Assembly: GCA_033557465.1 (NCBI GenBank)
Contig: CM066035.1
Coordinates: 897,605,309 to 897,669,308 of the forward strand
Length of the DNA stretch: 64,000 nucleotides
Source of the DNA: Ichthyophis bannanicus
Taxonomy: Eukaryota > Chordata > Amphibia > Gymnophiona > Ichthyophiidae
Direction of reading: 5' to 3'
The notes under the pieces are model-generated. The model was not told the DNA's origin and did no database searches. It saw nothing but the letters and a program-made list of their open reading frames with translations. Positions 34,880 through 43,992 of the stretch are shown in pieces (the stretch's first letter is position 1; each line of letters begins with the position of its first letter). The translations under genes were made by a program, and so were the position numbers.

Positions 34880-35631
34880 TTACTGCATTTGCGACAGTTC
34901 TTTATCTTCCAGGTATGCATGAAGAGCCTCTGGATTGTCAAAGGTTTTAGTCTGGTTGTGTGGGCTAACTCTCATGCGGGCTGGATAGAGTAGTCTGAAC
35001 CGAGCTTGCAGCTGCTGCAACTGGAGTTTCAATGCCAGGAAGCTCCTTCTCCGGTCTTCCGTGATTTTGGCGAAGTCTGGAAAGAATAACAGCCTGTGGC
35101 CCTCATGCTCCAATGGAGAGCGTGTTCTTGCAGCATCCATTATTTGAGACACCTGCTGGAATCGGAGGACTTCAGAATAATCGGGCGCGGCTGTTTGTTA
35201 TTCACAAAAGCCTGCGTGGGGACCCGATGAGCCCGCTCTATTTCAAAAGGCATATCAAACGCGACCTTGAGCACCGTGGGGATCAACATATGTAGAAAAG
35301 CAAGGATGTCTCTTCCCTCGGCGCATTCAAGGATTTCCAATATTCTTATGTTGTTTCTGTGGGTCCGGTTGTTGCTATCCTCCAGATCTCGCTGCAGCGC
35401 TCGTATTTGCTTAGCCTGCTTATCGATCGACCGTAGATGCTCCTCATGCACTGCGATGGTTTGTTCAGATGTCCAGCCTCAGCGTAAGAGTCTCCATGCT
35501 GCTCTTCAGAGCGCCGATATCATCCTGCATTGTTGATAGCGACTTGCCATTTGCCTTGACCATTTCTTTGACCGCACACACCTCGGACAGGAGCTCTTGC
35601 AGGGCCTCAGGATATTCACGTGTGGGCGCCA
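34880..35631 (-). pseudogene. L1 ORF1 (RNA-binding protein), frameshifted
   Basis: Starts ATGGCGCCC at 35631. Order on minus: a coiled-coil-like N-terminus (SEVCAVKEMVKANG, then LQRDLEDSNNR), the RRM-like part beginning NRTHRNNIRILEI with AHRVP, and the C-terminal domain with RLLFFPDFAKITEDRR, FRLLYPARMRV and TFDNPEALHAYL. This is the domain order of L1 ORF1p, which forms trimers and binds L1 RNA. Split over three frames. Confidence 0.8.
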
Positions 35632-35635
35632 TCTT

Positions 35636-38260
35636 ATAGAAACATAGAAACATAGAAACATGATGACAGAAAAAGACCACAAGGCCCATCTAGTCTGTCC
35701 TTCCATAACAACTACAACAGTCCACTTTTTACCTTTAGAGATCCTCTGTGTTGGTCCCATGCTTTTTTGAATTCAGTTACTGTCCTCATCTCTACCACCT
35801 CCACTGGGAGACTATTCCACGGATCCACTACCCTTTCCATAAAGAAATATTTCCGCATATCACTCCTGAATCTATCTCCCTTCACCCTCATCCCATGTCC
35901 CCTCGTCGCAGAACTTGCTTTCAATTGAAAGAGGCTCTCTCCCTGAACATTTATGCCACGGAGGTATTTAAACATCTCAATCATATCACCTCTATCCCGC
36001 CTTTCCTCTAAGGTGTACATATTAAGATCCTTAAGTCTGTCCTCATATGCTTTATAATGAAGACCACTAATCATCTTAGTAGCAACCCTCTGCACCGACT
36101 CCATCCTGTTCACATCCTTTTGAAGGTGCGGTCTCCAGAATTGCACACCATACTCCAAATGAGGTCGCACCAAAGACTTATACAGAGGCATTATCACCTC
36201 CTTTTTTCTGCTAGCCATTCCTCTCCGTATGCACCCAAGCATCCTTCTAGCTTTTGCCGTCGCCTTTTCTACCTGTTTAGCTACTTTAAGATCATCGGAC
36301 ACAACTACACCTAGGTCCCGCTCTTCTTTAGTGGACAAAGGTACTTCACCTCCTATACTGTATTGCTCCCTTGGATTGCTGCAGCCCAAATGCATGACCT
36401 TACATTTTTTAACATTAAATCCCAGTTGCCAAATTCTAGACCATTCTTCAAGCTTAGCCAGATCCCTCCTCATGTTATCTACACCTTCCTGGGTGTCTAC
36501 TTTATTGCAGATTTTGGTATCATCCGCAAAGAGGCAAACCTTACCCGACAGCCCTTCCGCTATATCACTAACAAAGATGTTAAAAAGAATCGGACCAAGG
36601 ACAGATCCCTGGGGCACACCACTGGTAACATCCTTCTCCTCAGAGTGAGCTCCATTTACTTGTACTCTTTGTCGCCTCCCACCCAACCAATTTCTAACCC
36701 AAGCAGTAACTTTAGGGTCCATCCCTAGGGTGCTCAGTTTGTTTATAAGTCGCCTGTGAGGAACAGTGTCAAAGGCTTTACTGAAATCTAAATACACCAC
36801 ATCTAGAGCTCTCCCTCGGTCCAACTCCCTGGTCACCCAGTCAAAGAAATCAATCAGATTTGTCTGACAAGACCTGCCTCTGGTGAATCCATGCTGCCTC
36901 GGATCCTGTAATCCGCTGGACTCCAGAAACCTCACTATTTTCTCTTTCAACAGTGTTTCCATTAATTTACTCACCACTGAAGTTAAACTAACCGGCCTGT
37001 AGTTTTCAGCCACATCCTTACTTCCGCTTTTGTGTAAAGGCACCACATGAGCCTCTCTCCAGTCCTTTGGCACCACTCCCGACTCCAACGAGGCATTGAA
37101 AAGGTCAGTCAGTGGAGTTGCTAGAACGTCCCCAAGTTCCCTCAGTATTCTAGGGTGTATCCCATCCGGTCCCATCGCTTTGTCTACTTTAAGTTGAGCT
37201 AGTTTCTCACGAACACAGTCTTCTGAAAAATGTTCAAGATGTCCCTCGCTTCTGTTCTTATTTGTGGGTGTTTTCTGAGGTCCTGCTCCTGGTTCTTCAT
37301 CTGTGAACACAGAACAAAAATATTTGTTAAGCAATTCCGCTTTATCCTTATCAGCTTCTACATATTCCCCCCCTGTACCCTTGAGTCTGACAATACCACT
37401 TTTGCCCTTCCTCTTCTCACTAATATATCTGAAAAATGTCTTATCCCCCCATTTTATTGCCTTGGCTATTTCCTCCTCCTTTTGAATCGTTGCCTTCTTG
37501 ACTACTTTGCTAGCTTCTCTAAGTTTTTCCAAATACAGATGCCTGTCTTCCTCTCTCTGTGATCTCTTGTATTTCATGAAGGCCTCCCTCTTTTTCTTCA
37601 CTTTTTCAGCTACTTCCTTCGAAAACCATAGCGGTCTCCTGTTCCTTTTGCCTTTATTTACCATTTTAACAAAAAGGTTGGTTGCCTTTAAAATACCCCC
37701 TTTCAGTTTTGTCCACTGTTCTACATCCCCCAGCTGTTCCCATCCCACTAATGACTCCCTGAGGTATTGGCCCATCTTCGCAAAGTTAGTCTTCCTAAAG
37801 TCTAAGATCTTCAGCTTGGAATGGATTCTAACAGCCCTAGTCCTAATACTGAACCACACCATCTGGTGATCACTGGATGCAAAATGATCTCCCACTACAA
37901 CATCAGAAACACTTTCACCATTGGTAAGCACCAAGTCCAGTATGGCCCCTTCATGTGTGGGGTCTGTTACCAATTGCCTGAATAGTTCTCCCTGTAGAGA
38001 ATCCAGGATCTCCTTACTCCTAGATGATACTGCAGCAGGAATGTGCCAATCAACATCTGGCATATTGAAATCTCCTAGCAGTAGCACTTCCCCTTTCCTA
38101 GCAATGCTGCGTATGTCTTCAATTAACTCTCTGTCCACCTCTTCCTCTTGTGAGGGAGGTCTGTATATCACACCAATGCAAATAGATTTCTCTTTCCCTC
38201 TTTCTAGTTTAACCCACAATGCCTCCTCTCTCCCTTTTAAGCTCCCTTTTATGCGGAGAA
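35636..38260 (-). mobile_element. CR1-type LINE (family A), young, 5'-truncated, inside L1 5' UTR
   Basis: The 3' end has three CATAGAAA units at 35639-35661, i.e. TTTCTATG repeats on minus, the classic CR1 octamer tail. The coding part is one uninterrupted frame. 5' truncation lies in the endonuclease near 38260; L1 5' UTR resumes beyond. No clear target duplication, which is usual for CR1. It separates the L1 promoter region from L1 ORF1. Confidence 0.85.
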
Positions 38261-38288
38261 AGAGGCTCCATTTTGGTTCACTTCGCAC
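35712..38288 (-). CDS. CR1-A ORF2, 858 codons, endonuclease (partial) and RT intact
   Basis: Long open frame without stops. GDFNMPDVDW (residues 72-81) and SSDH (138-141) are endonuclease motifs. [11 protein letters not shown] (372-380), QHGFTRGRS, YLDFSKAF with catalytic Asp501, [11 protein letters not shown] (556-566) and FADD (587-590). The C-terminal region has CKVMHLG and DRGDMIEMFKYLRG. The first ten or so residues probably come from L1 leader sequence, and about 100 endonuclease residues are missing, so the copy cannot be autonomous. Its open frame marks it as the youngest CR1 here. Confidence 0.85.
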   Translation of the reverse strand: MRSEPKWSLFLRIKGSLKGREEALWVKLERGKEKSICIGVIYRPPSQEEEVDRELIEDIRSIARKGEVLLLGDFNMPDVDWHIPAAVSSRSKEILDSLQGELFRQLVTDPTHEGAILDLVLTNGESVSDVVVGDHFASSDHQMVWFSIRTRAVRIHSKLKILDFRKTNFAKMGQYLRESLVGWEQLGDVEQWTKLKGGILKATNLFVKMVNKGKRNRRPLWFSKEVAEKVKKKREAFMKYKRSQREEDRHLYLEKLREASKVVKKATIQKEEEIAKAIKWGDKTFFRYISEKRKGKSGIVRLKGTGGEYVEADKDKAELLNKYFCSVFTDEEPGAGPQKTPTNKNRSEGHLEHFSEDCVREKLAQLKVDKAMGPDGIHPRILRELGDVLATPLTDLFNASLESGVVPKDWREAHVVPLHKSGSKDVAENYRPVSLTSVVSKLMETLLKEKIVRFLESSGLQDPRQHGFTRGRSCQTNLIDFFDWVTRELDRGRALDVVYLDFSKAFDTVPHRRLINKLSTLGMDPKVTAWVRNWLGGRRQRVQVNGAHSEEKDVTSGVPQGSVLGPILFNIFVSDIAEGLSGKVCLFADDTKICNKVDTQEGVDNMRRDLAKLEEWSRIWQLGFNVKKCKVMHLGCSNPREQYSIGGEVPLSTKEERDLGVVVSDDLKVAKQVEKATAKARRMLGCIRRGMASRKKEVIMPLYKSLVRPHLEYGVQFWRPHLQKDVNRMESVQRVATKMISGLHYKAYEDRLKDLNMYTLEERRDRGDMIEMFKYLRGINVQGESLFQLKASSATRGHGMRVKGDRFRSDMRKYFFMERVVDPWNSLPVEVVEMRTVTEFKKAWDQHRGSLKVKSGLL

Positions 38289-38475
38289 TTGTATTTTGCA
38301 CGGCGGTGGATTCTAAGTGAATCGGCTTAGGTCCAGACATATCCCGAGACCGGTGGCCGCAATATAAGAGATCTCACTCCAAAATTGGCAGCGAAGGTAC
38401 AGGATTCTTTCAGGGTCCCTCCGGAGCTCTGCTCTATGTGTCCATCTTGCCCTGCGTTAGGCTCCCCCTCCCTCC

Positions 38476-38486
38476 GGCCATCTTTT
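38476..38486. repeat. Target-site duplication of the young L1, right copy
   Basis: GGCCATCTTTT, identical to 30205-30215. Old L1 sequence resumes directly after it. Confidence 0.7.
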
Positions 38487-38863
38487 AAATATTGCTAGGG
38501 TTCGCTCTGGAGGAAAGTCCATATTATAGGTCATAGGTATAAGGGGAATATTCTGCCCCCCTAGTAAGATGCTTCAATGCCTAGCATAGAATTTATAAGT
38601 GTGCTTCAAAAAAGAATTGCCCTCTACTCTTGATAGCCAAGGTAGCCACAGTAGGAATCTCAAGGGTAGCAGATCTTATGATTCTTTTCAAGTATGACCC
38701 AATGTGGGGAAAGGTCACTCAGTCTAAGACTGCCTTTAATTGAGCCACTCTGTAATACACACTGAAATCATCTGTTATTGCCATTCTACGTGCCATCCTT
38801 GTCCTAGAGAGTATTCTACATGCAACTCTTGGAGCCCTGCAGTTCCAAATAAATCTTCCCAGG
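38487..38863 (-). mobile_element. Old L1 ORF2 C-terminal fragment
   Basis: Minus strand reads FIWNCRAPRVACRILSRTR and FSVYYRVAQLKAVLD, matching the L1 block 'FIWxxxxPRxxxxxLxxP' and 'YYxAAQL'. It is the continuation of 40131-40744, separated by a CR1-A. Confidence 0.75.
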
Positions 38864-40130
38864 GAATTGGACCGAGGGAGAGCCTTACATAGATGTGGTG
38901 TACTTAGATTTCAGTAAAGCCTTTGACACCGTTTTGCACGGGTGATTTAAAAACAAACCGAGCACCCTAGGGATGGACCCTACAGTGACTGACTGGTTTA
39001 GAAGTTGGTTGAGTGGGAGAAGGAAGTTACCCAGTGGTGTGCTGCAGGGATCTGTCCTTGGTCCAATTCTTTTTAACATCTTTGTTAGTGATATAGCGGA
39101 AGGACTGTCGGGTAAGGTTTGCCTTTTTGTGGATGATACCAAAATCTGCAATAGAGTAGACACTGAGGAAGGAGTAGATTTATTTATTTTATTTTATTTA
39201 GCCATGCTTATATACCGCTTTTCAAAATGGTGTACATTCAAGTACGGTATATATATTTCTCTTGTCCCCGAAGAGTTCACAATCTGTTTTTGTACCTGAG
39301 GGAATGGAGGGTTAAGTGGCTTGCCCAAGGTAGCCGAGGTAGATAATACGAGGAGAGATCTAGCTAAACTTGAAGAATGGTCAAGAATTTGGCAGCTGAG
39401 ATTTAATGTTAAAAAATGCAGGGTCATGCATTTGGGCTGCAAAAATCCAAAGGAACGGTACAGTGTAGGGGGCAAAGTACTTCTCTCCACGATGATCTTA
39501 AGGTGGGTAAACAGGTAGAAAAGGTGACTGTGAAAGCCAGAAGGATGCTTGGGTGCATAGGGAGAGGAATGGCCAGCAGAAAAGAGGAGGTGATAATGCC
39601 TCTGTATAAGTCTCTGGTGCAAACTCATTTGGAGTATTGTGTGCAATTTTGGAGACCACACCTTCAAAAGGATATAAACAGGATTGAGTCGGTACATAAT
39701 GAAGACCACTAACTATTATAAAGCATATGAGGACAGACTTAAAGATCCTAATATGTATACTTTAGAAGAAAGGCAGGATAGAGGAGATATGATAGAGACG
39801 TTTAAATACCTCCATATTATAAATATACAAGAAGAGAGTCTCTTTCGATTGAAAGCAAGCTATGCTACAAGGGGACATAGGATGAGAGTGGAAGGGTATA
39901 GACTCGGGAGTAATATGCAGAAATATTTCTTTACAAAAAGAGTGATAGATGTGCGACATAGTCTCCCAGTGGAGGTGTTAGAGACGAGGACGGTATCTGA
40001 ATTCAAGAAAGCATGGGACAAATGCAGAATATCTCTAAAGGAAAAGGGGGACTATTGTAGTTGATATGGAAGGGCAGACTAGATAGGCCACAAGGTCTTT
40101 TTCTGCCGTCATGTTTCTATGTTTCTATTA
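38864..40130 (+). mobile_element. CR1-type LINE (family A), 5'-truncated, with SINE
   Basis: Starts at the ELDRGRAL position, with YLDFSKAFDTV damaged at the next codons, then SGVLQGSVLGPILFN and LFVDDT (first Ala of FADD changed). After the SINE it continues with MHLGC, a 39416-39712 frame and 39684-40064. It ends with TTTCTATGTTTCTAT at 40112-40126. Frames are broken in several places. It lies opposite in strand to the old L1 it interrupts. Confidence 0.85.
39180..39338 (-). mobile_element. SINE, 5'-truncated
   Basis: (ATTT)n on the left, 'tataccgcttttcaaaatggtg', 'gtacctgagggaatggagg', 'taagtggcttgcccaag', then cut off before the tRNA head. GTAGAT flanks both sides (39174-39179 and 39339-39344), a 6-base target duplication. 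Confidence 0.75.
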
Positions 40131-40744
40131 TTTTGGCAGCTTCTTAAAAAAATTACTAGGGCACTTCTTTAGGGAAGGTCTGAAGGGATAAAGCAATTTA
40201 GGAAGCGCCACCATCTTGATAAGGGCCAATCGCCCTATCAAAGAGATGTATTTTCCCTACTTATTTAAACCTCTCCGTATTGCAGTCAAAATAGGGGTGT
40301 AGTTCAGGTCATATAGATAGTTAGGAGATGATGAAATATGTATCTCCAAGTCTTCAATTTCGATTGAGCCCACTTAAAAGGGAACGACTCCTTCAGCCTC
40401 CCCCATTCCCTAAGAAATATTGAAGGCTTCCAATTTTGTTAAATTGATTTTACATCTCAACACCACACTGTAATGTCTGATAATAAATCAGCAAATTGAA
40501 GATCGAGATAAAGGCTTCTGAGACGAAAAAGACAGTGTCGCCGGCAAACACAAGTATCTTAAATTCCCTACCCCCTAATTATGATCCTCTAACACTGGGG
40601 TTTTCTTGTTCCAAAATTGCTATGATACCAATAACATAGCAAATAAAAGAGGCAAAAGAGGGCAACCATGTTGCACGTTGTGCCAAGGGAAAGAATCTGG
40701 ACAGGCCCCTATTTGCTCTCACTGCCTTTCTCAGTTGGACATTT
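40131..40744 (-). mobile_element. Old L1 ORF2 RT fragment
   Basis: On minus, degraded CPLxPLLF (40660-40690) and VFAGDTVFF-type sequence (A-DD box, about 40540), then GKYISLIGRLALIKMVALPK and LYPFRPSL (about 40170-40260), all L1 landmarks. Continues at 38863. Confidence 0.7.
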
Positions 40745-41325
40745 ATTAAGAATGGATATGCCTTACTGGTTAGACCAAGGTACATTGAGCCCAGTATTCT
40801 GTTTCCAACCGTGGCCAATCCAGGCCACAAGAACCTGTCAGGTTCCCCAAAAGTAGACAGATTCCATGCTTCTTATTCCAGGGGTAAGCAGGGGATTTCC
40901 CCAATCCACTTTAATAATGCTTTATGGACTTTTCCTCCAGGAACTTGTTGAAGCCTCTTTTAAACTCAACTACTCTAACAGCTTTTACTACATTCTCCAG
41001 CAATGAATTGCAGAGTTGGATTGCGTGTTGAGTGAAAAAATATTTTCTGTGATTAGTCTTAAATGTGCTACATTGTTGCTTCATTGCGTGTCCCCTAGTC
41101 TTTCTACTACTTGAATCAACCGATCTACGTTTACCCATCCCACTTCACTCTTTATTTTATAGACCTCTATCATATCTCCCCTCAGCTGTCTGTTTTCCAA
41201 GCTAAAGAGCCCTAACTTTTTAAATCTTTCTTAATAGGGGTATCCTTCCATCCCCTTTATCATTTGGGTCAGTCTTTTCTATACTTCTTCTAGTTCCACT
41301 ATATCTGGTCCCTCCCTCCTCTAAT
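40745..41325 (-). mobile_element. CR1-B 3' fragment
   Basis: Left end 'ggatatgccttactggttag' is the 3' UTR end of family B on minus. Coding part 41138-40911 has [18 protein letters not shown] and LDKFLEE-like FNKFLEEKSIKHY. Upstream it fades near 41325. Confidence 0.8.
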
Positions 41326-41830
41326 GCTACCTACATCAGAGAAGGGAAGGAGGGACCTGACCTGCCTACAGGTACGGAGTCGGAAAGACCCATGCATTTA
41401 AAAATATATATTTTTTAAATTTGTAGTTGTGTCTGCCTCACTGCCGCTGCCGCCGTTGCCTCTGAGAAAACAAAAGTGATGTCAGCAGGGCAAGGGCACG
41501 CAGCTGGTTGGACATGGAGAAACAACAAGGTATTTTTTTTTTTGGGGGGGGGGGGGGCGCCAGATGTCCAAATAGCACAGGGCGCATTTATGGCTTAGTA
41601 CGGCCCTGCTTGAACCAGTACAAATATACCTAATTAGTTTTAGGGACTTTGTTTAATGTTCACCTCAAGATGATCTGTAGGACTTAATTAATCTATTCCT
41701 AAGGCCTAATAACTTGCTGATGAAGATAACTGGTTAAACCTGAAAGTGAATAAGATACCGCCTTTCCCTTAACTGGTTTAAGAGCTTATAAATCAGAGAT
41801 TGTGCTTGGGGTGAGTGGGACATCACCACA
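41326..41830. other. Intron with an A/T run, a G run and a possible hAT end
   Basis: Poly-T then poly-G at 41530-41558. 'cttagtacggccctg' near 41597-41612 looks like one end of a hAT-type element (compare GGCCCTG at 49863-49869), but no partner end is seen. Confidence 0.35.
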
Positions 41831-41834
41831 TACT

Positions 41835-42640
41835 GAAAGTTAGCTTGTTATACTACAGTATACCCAAACTGGCTTTACTTTAAACTGAAAAATAGCTTGT
41901 TACACTATGCCTTAACTGACTATACTTTAAAGTGAAAGTTAGCTTGTATTGCTATGCCTTAATAAAACATAGAATTTAAAATTGATACAGATGGTATCAG
42001 CGTATATCCAAAGAATTCTCTTTGAAAATTTCCCAGCAGATAAATACTTACAAGTGCAAATTTCTTCCTAGCAGTAGTAGCAGTTGTTCTCTTAGTAGTC
42101 TTTCAAGACTTGAAAATCACTGAGCTCTAGTTGACCTACTTATATCTGTGCTTCTAAGGCAATCTCTTTTAACAATTTCCTGGGTAATTCACACTGCCCT
42201 TGGTTTGATAGAGGGAACCTTTCAATTTGCTCCTTGGATCTTCCACTTGGCTTTGACACATTAAATAAGTTAACAGTTTTCTTGCCTTCTAACTGGAAGA
42301 CGTTTTGTAAAAAATGTTTTAGCAAACAATTTATCTCTGTATACTCAAAAATAACTATCCTACTCTACTTTCTCTGTTTAAGCTATACTCTAGCTTTGCT
42401 TTAATTGAAAGTCAGCTTGTTTACACTATGCCCTTACTGGCTTTATTTTAAACTGAAAGTTAGCTTGCTACACTATGCCTTAGCTGACTTAATAAAACAC
42501 AGAATTTTAAAACAGATACAGACTTTATCAGCCTATACCCAAAAAATTCCCTTTTCCTCAAGATTTTGAAAATTTCCCAGCAGGTAAATATTTACATGTG
42601 CAGATTCCTTACCAGCAGTAGTAGCAGCTGTTCTCTTCTA
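41835..42640. repeat. Direct repeat pair, about 525 bases apart
   Basis: Two related blocks, about 41855-42100 and 42395-42640, share in order: GTTAGCTTG, CACTATGCCTTA, AATAAAACA(T/C)AGAATTT, GATACAGA, GAAAATTTCCCAGCAG, and GCAGTAGTAGCAG(T/C)TGTTCTCTT. Each has an AATAAA. This may be a tandem unit or the remains of LTR-like repeats. No coding sequence lies between. Confidence 0.55.
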
Positions 42641-42775
42641 CTACTTCTACTACTATTAATAATAATAATTTGTATAGTGCTACAAGGCGTATGCAGTACT
42701 GTACTTATATATGTAAGACACAGTCCTTGTTCATCAGAGCTTACAATCTAATCAAGACAAAACACATAGGTGGGC
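42641..42775 (-). mobile_element. L2-type 3' tail
   Basis: (AATAAT)-type repeat at 42655-42670, then 'ttgtatagtgctacaagg' and 'cagagcttacaatctaat', a common L2-like 3' end. The matching coding end is at 43286-43572, across a hairpin island. Confidence 0.5.
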
Positions 42776-43285
42776 ATTCCGATCAGCGAATAATGGCTGT
42801 GTGCGTGCGGGCCAGACAGGCAACCAGCTAACAGCCCCCGAAGCATATTCTGCTGCCTTGTCTCCCCGCATATACACAGCGTTTGTACAGGGAGTGCTGT
42901 ATGTGGGCAGGAGGGGGCGGAGTGGGACAGACCGAGGGAGCGGCCAGCTGCCGGAACGTATAGAGCCTATTCAGGAAAGGCCTCTGTATGTTTCCCGGTA
43001 ACCCAATGGATGCACAAGTTATACCGGCCCACCGGTGGAATAAGGGTCAAGCAGAGCGGCAAACGCTCAGAGAACCCCCTGGCCAGCTGTGTCTCTTGCG
43101 GGCCCAATCCATCTCTTGCTGACCACCAGCAGCGAATGGGCACCCTTGTGTCCTCCAACCCATGTCTCCCCAATTTCGCCATATCAGGCGCATGTAGACC
43201 CTACAGTGGCAAAATCGGGTCCAACTCAACCCTGTCTAGATTTTGTGCATGACTGCAGCCCAGGTGTATTGGGCTTGGAATCGGC
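42776..43285. repeat. Serial-hairpin island gamma-3
   Basis: GC-rich insert between two parts of one L2-like element. Inverted repeats: 42864-42880/42896-42908 (imperfect), 42956-42968/42978-42991 (one indel), 43169-43181/43207-43219 (11 of 13), 43257-43262/43270-43275 (6 of 6). Starts GGCATTCCGATCAGCGAATA, similar to the start of gamma-2 at 8331. No ORF with a known domain. Confidence 0.5.
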
Positions 43286-43572
43286 CTCATAATGAAACGG
43301 GGGACTAGAGCATGCTAAGATACACATAAGTAGTGGACAAGAGAGTGAGGAGCATCAGGATCCAAAAGCAGCTTCAGAGGTGGGTTTTTAGCCTGGATTT
43401 GAATGCGGCTAGAGAAGAAGCTCGACACACTGACTCAGGTAGTTTGTTCCAGGCATATGGAGCAGCAAGATGGAATGAGCGAAGTCTGGAGTTGGCAGTG
43501 GCAGAGAAGGGCACAGATAAAAGGGATCTGCTAGAGGATCGGAGTTCCCAAGGAGGGTTATAGAGTGAGGTA
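43286..43572 (-). mobile_element. L2-like LINE C-terminal fragment
   Basis: Minus frame 43598-43374 reads PFSATANSRLRSFHLAAP, AWNKLPESV and AFKSRLKTHL: the L2 end blocks. A different subfamily from 9574-10365. Confidence 0.7.
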
Positions 43573-43990
43573 AGCAATCCTTCAAGACTTTGATCCATTT
43601 AAGGAAGTTATTCCCCACCCCCATCCTGTCTAGAATTGGAAACAGGAAGTCCCAGCACATCTGGTCAAATGTCTATTCAGCAACAATAGAAAGTGAAAAC
43701 ATAGGGACCGAATGCAATCAGGGGTACCATATCAAGCTCAACAGCTTGTGGATGCTATCTGCAGTCTGGTGTCCTGGAATAAAACCCGCCTGATGTGGGT
43801 GAATGATATCTCCCAGAACCCTCTGTAAGTGTATAGCCAGGATTCTCCCCAGCAGTTTGTTGTCTATGTTTAACAGAGAGATAGGGCGATATAATACACA
43901 AGAAGTCGGGTCTTTCCCTTCCTTTGGTATTACTCTGATTACAGCAGGTTTCATTACTGGTGGCGGCTTCTCTCCTCAGTGATGATATTG
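43573..43990 (-). mobile_element. L1 ORF2 RT fragment (downstream part)
   Basis: Minus: PAVIRVIPKEGKDPTSC, YRPISLLNIDNKLLGRI, HPHQAGFIPGH and then RMGVGNNFLKWIKVL, the RT finger and early palm region of an L1. Cut by L2 on the left and by CR1-A on the right. Confidence 0.75.
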
Positions 43991-43992
43991 AA

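Larger units (their letters stand above)
30216..38475 (-). mobile_element. L1-clade LINE, near full length, with CR1-A inserted
   Basis: On the minus strand: a G-rich 5' UTR (38475 downwards), ORF1 (about 35631-34880), an inter-ORF region, ORF2 endonuclease and RT (about 34200-30800), and a 3' UTR with an A-rich end at 30216. Without the inserted CR1 (about 2.6 kb) the element is about 5.6 kb, typical for L1. Flanked by an 11-base duplication. RT style (GTRQGCPLSP, AYADDLLLF) fits the L1/Tx1 group. Confidence 0.85.
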
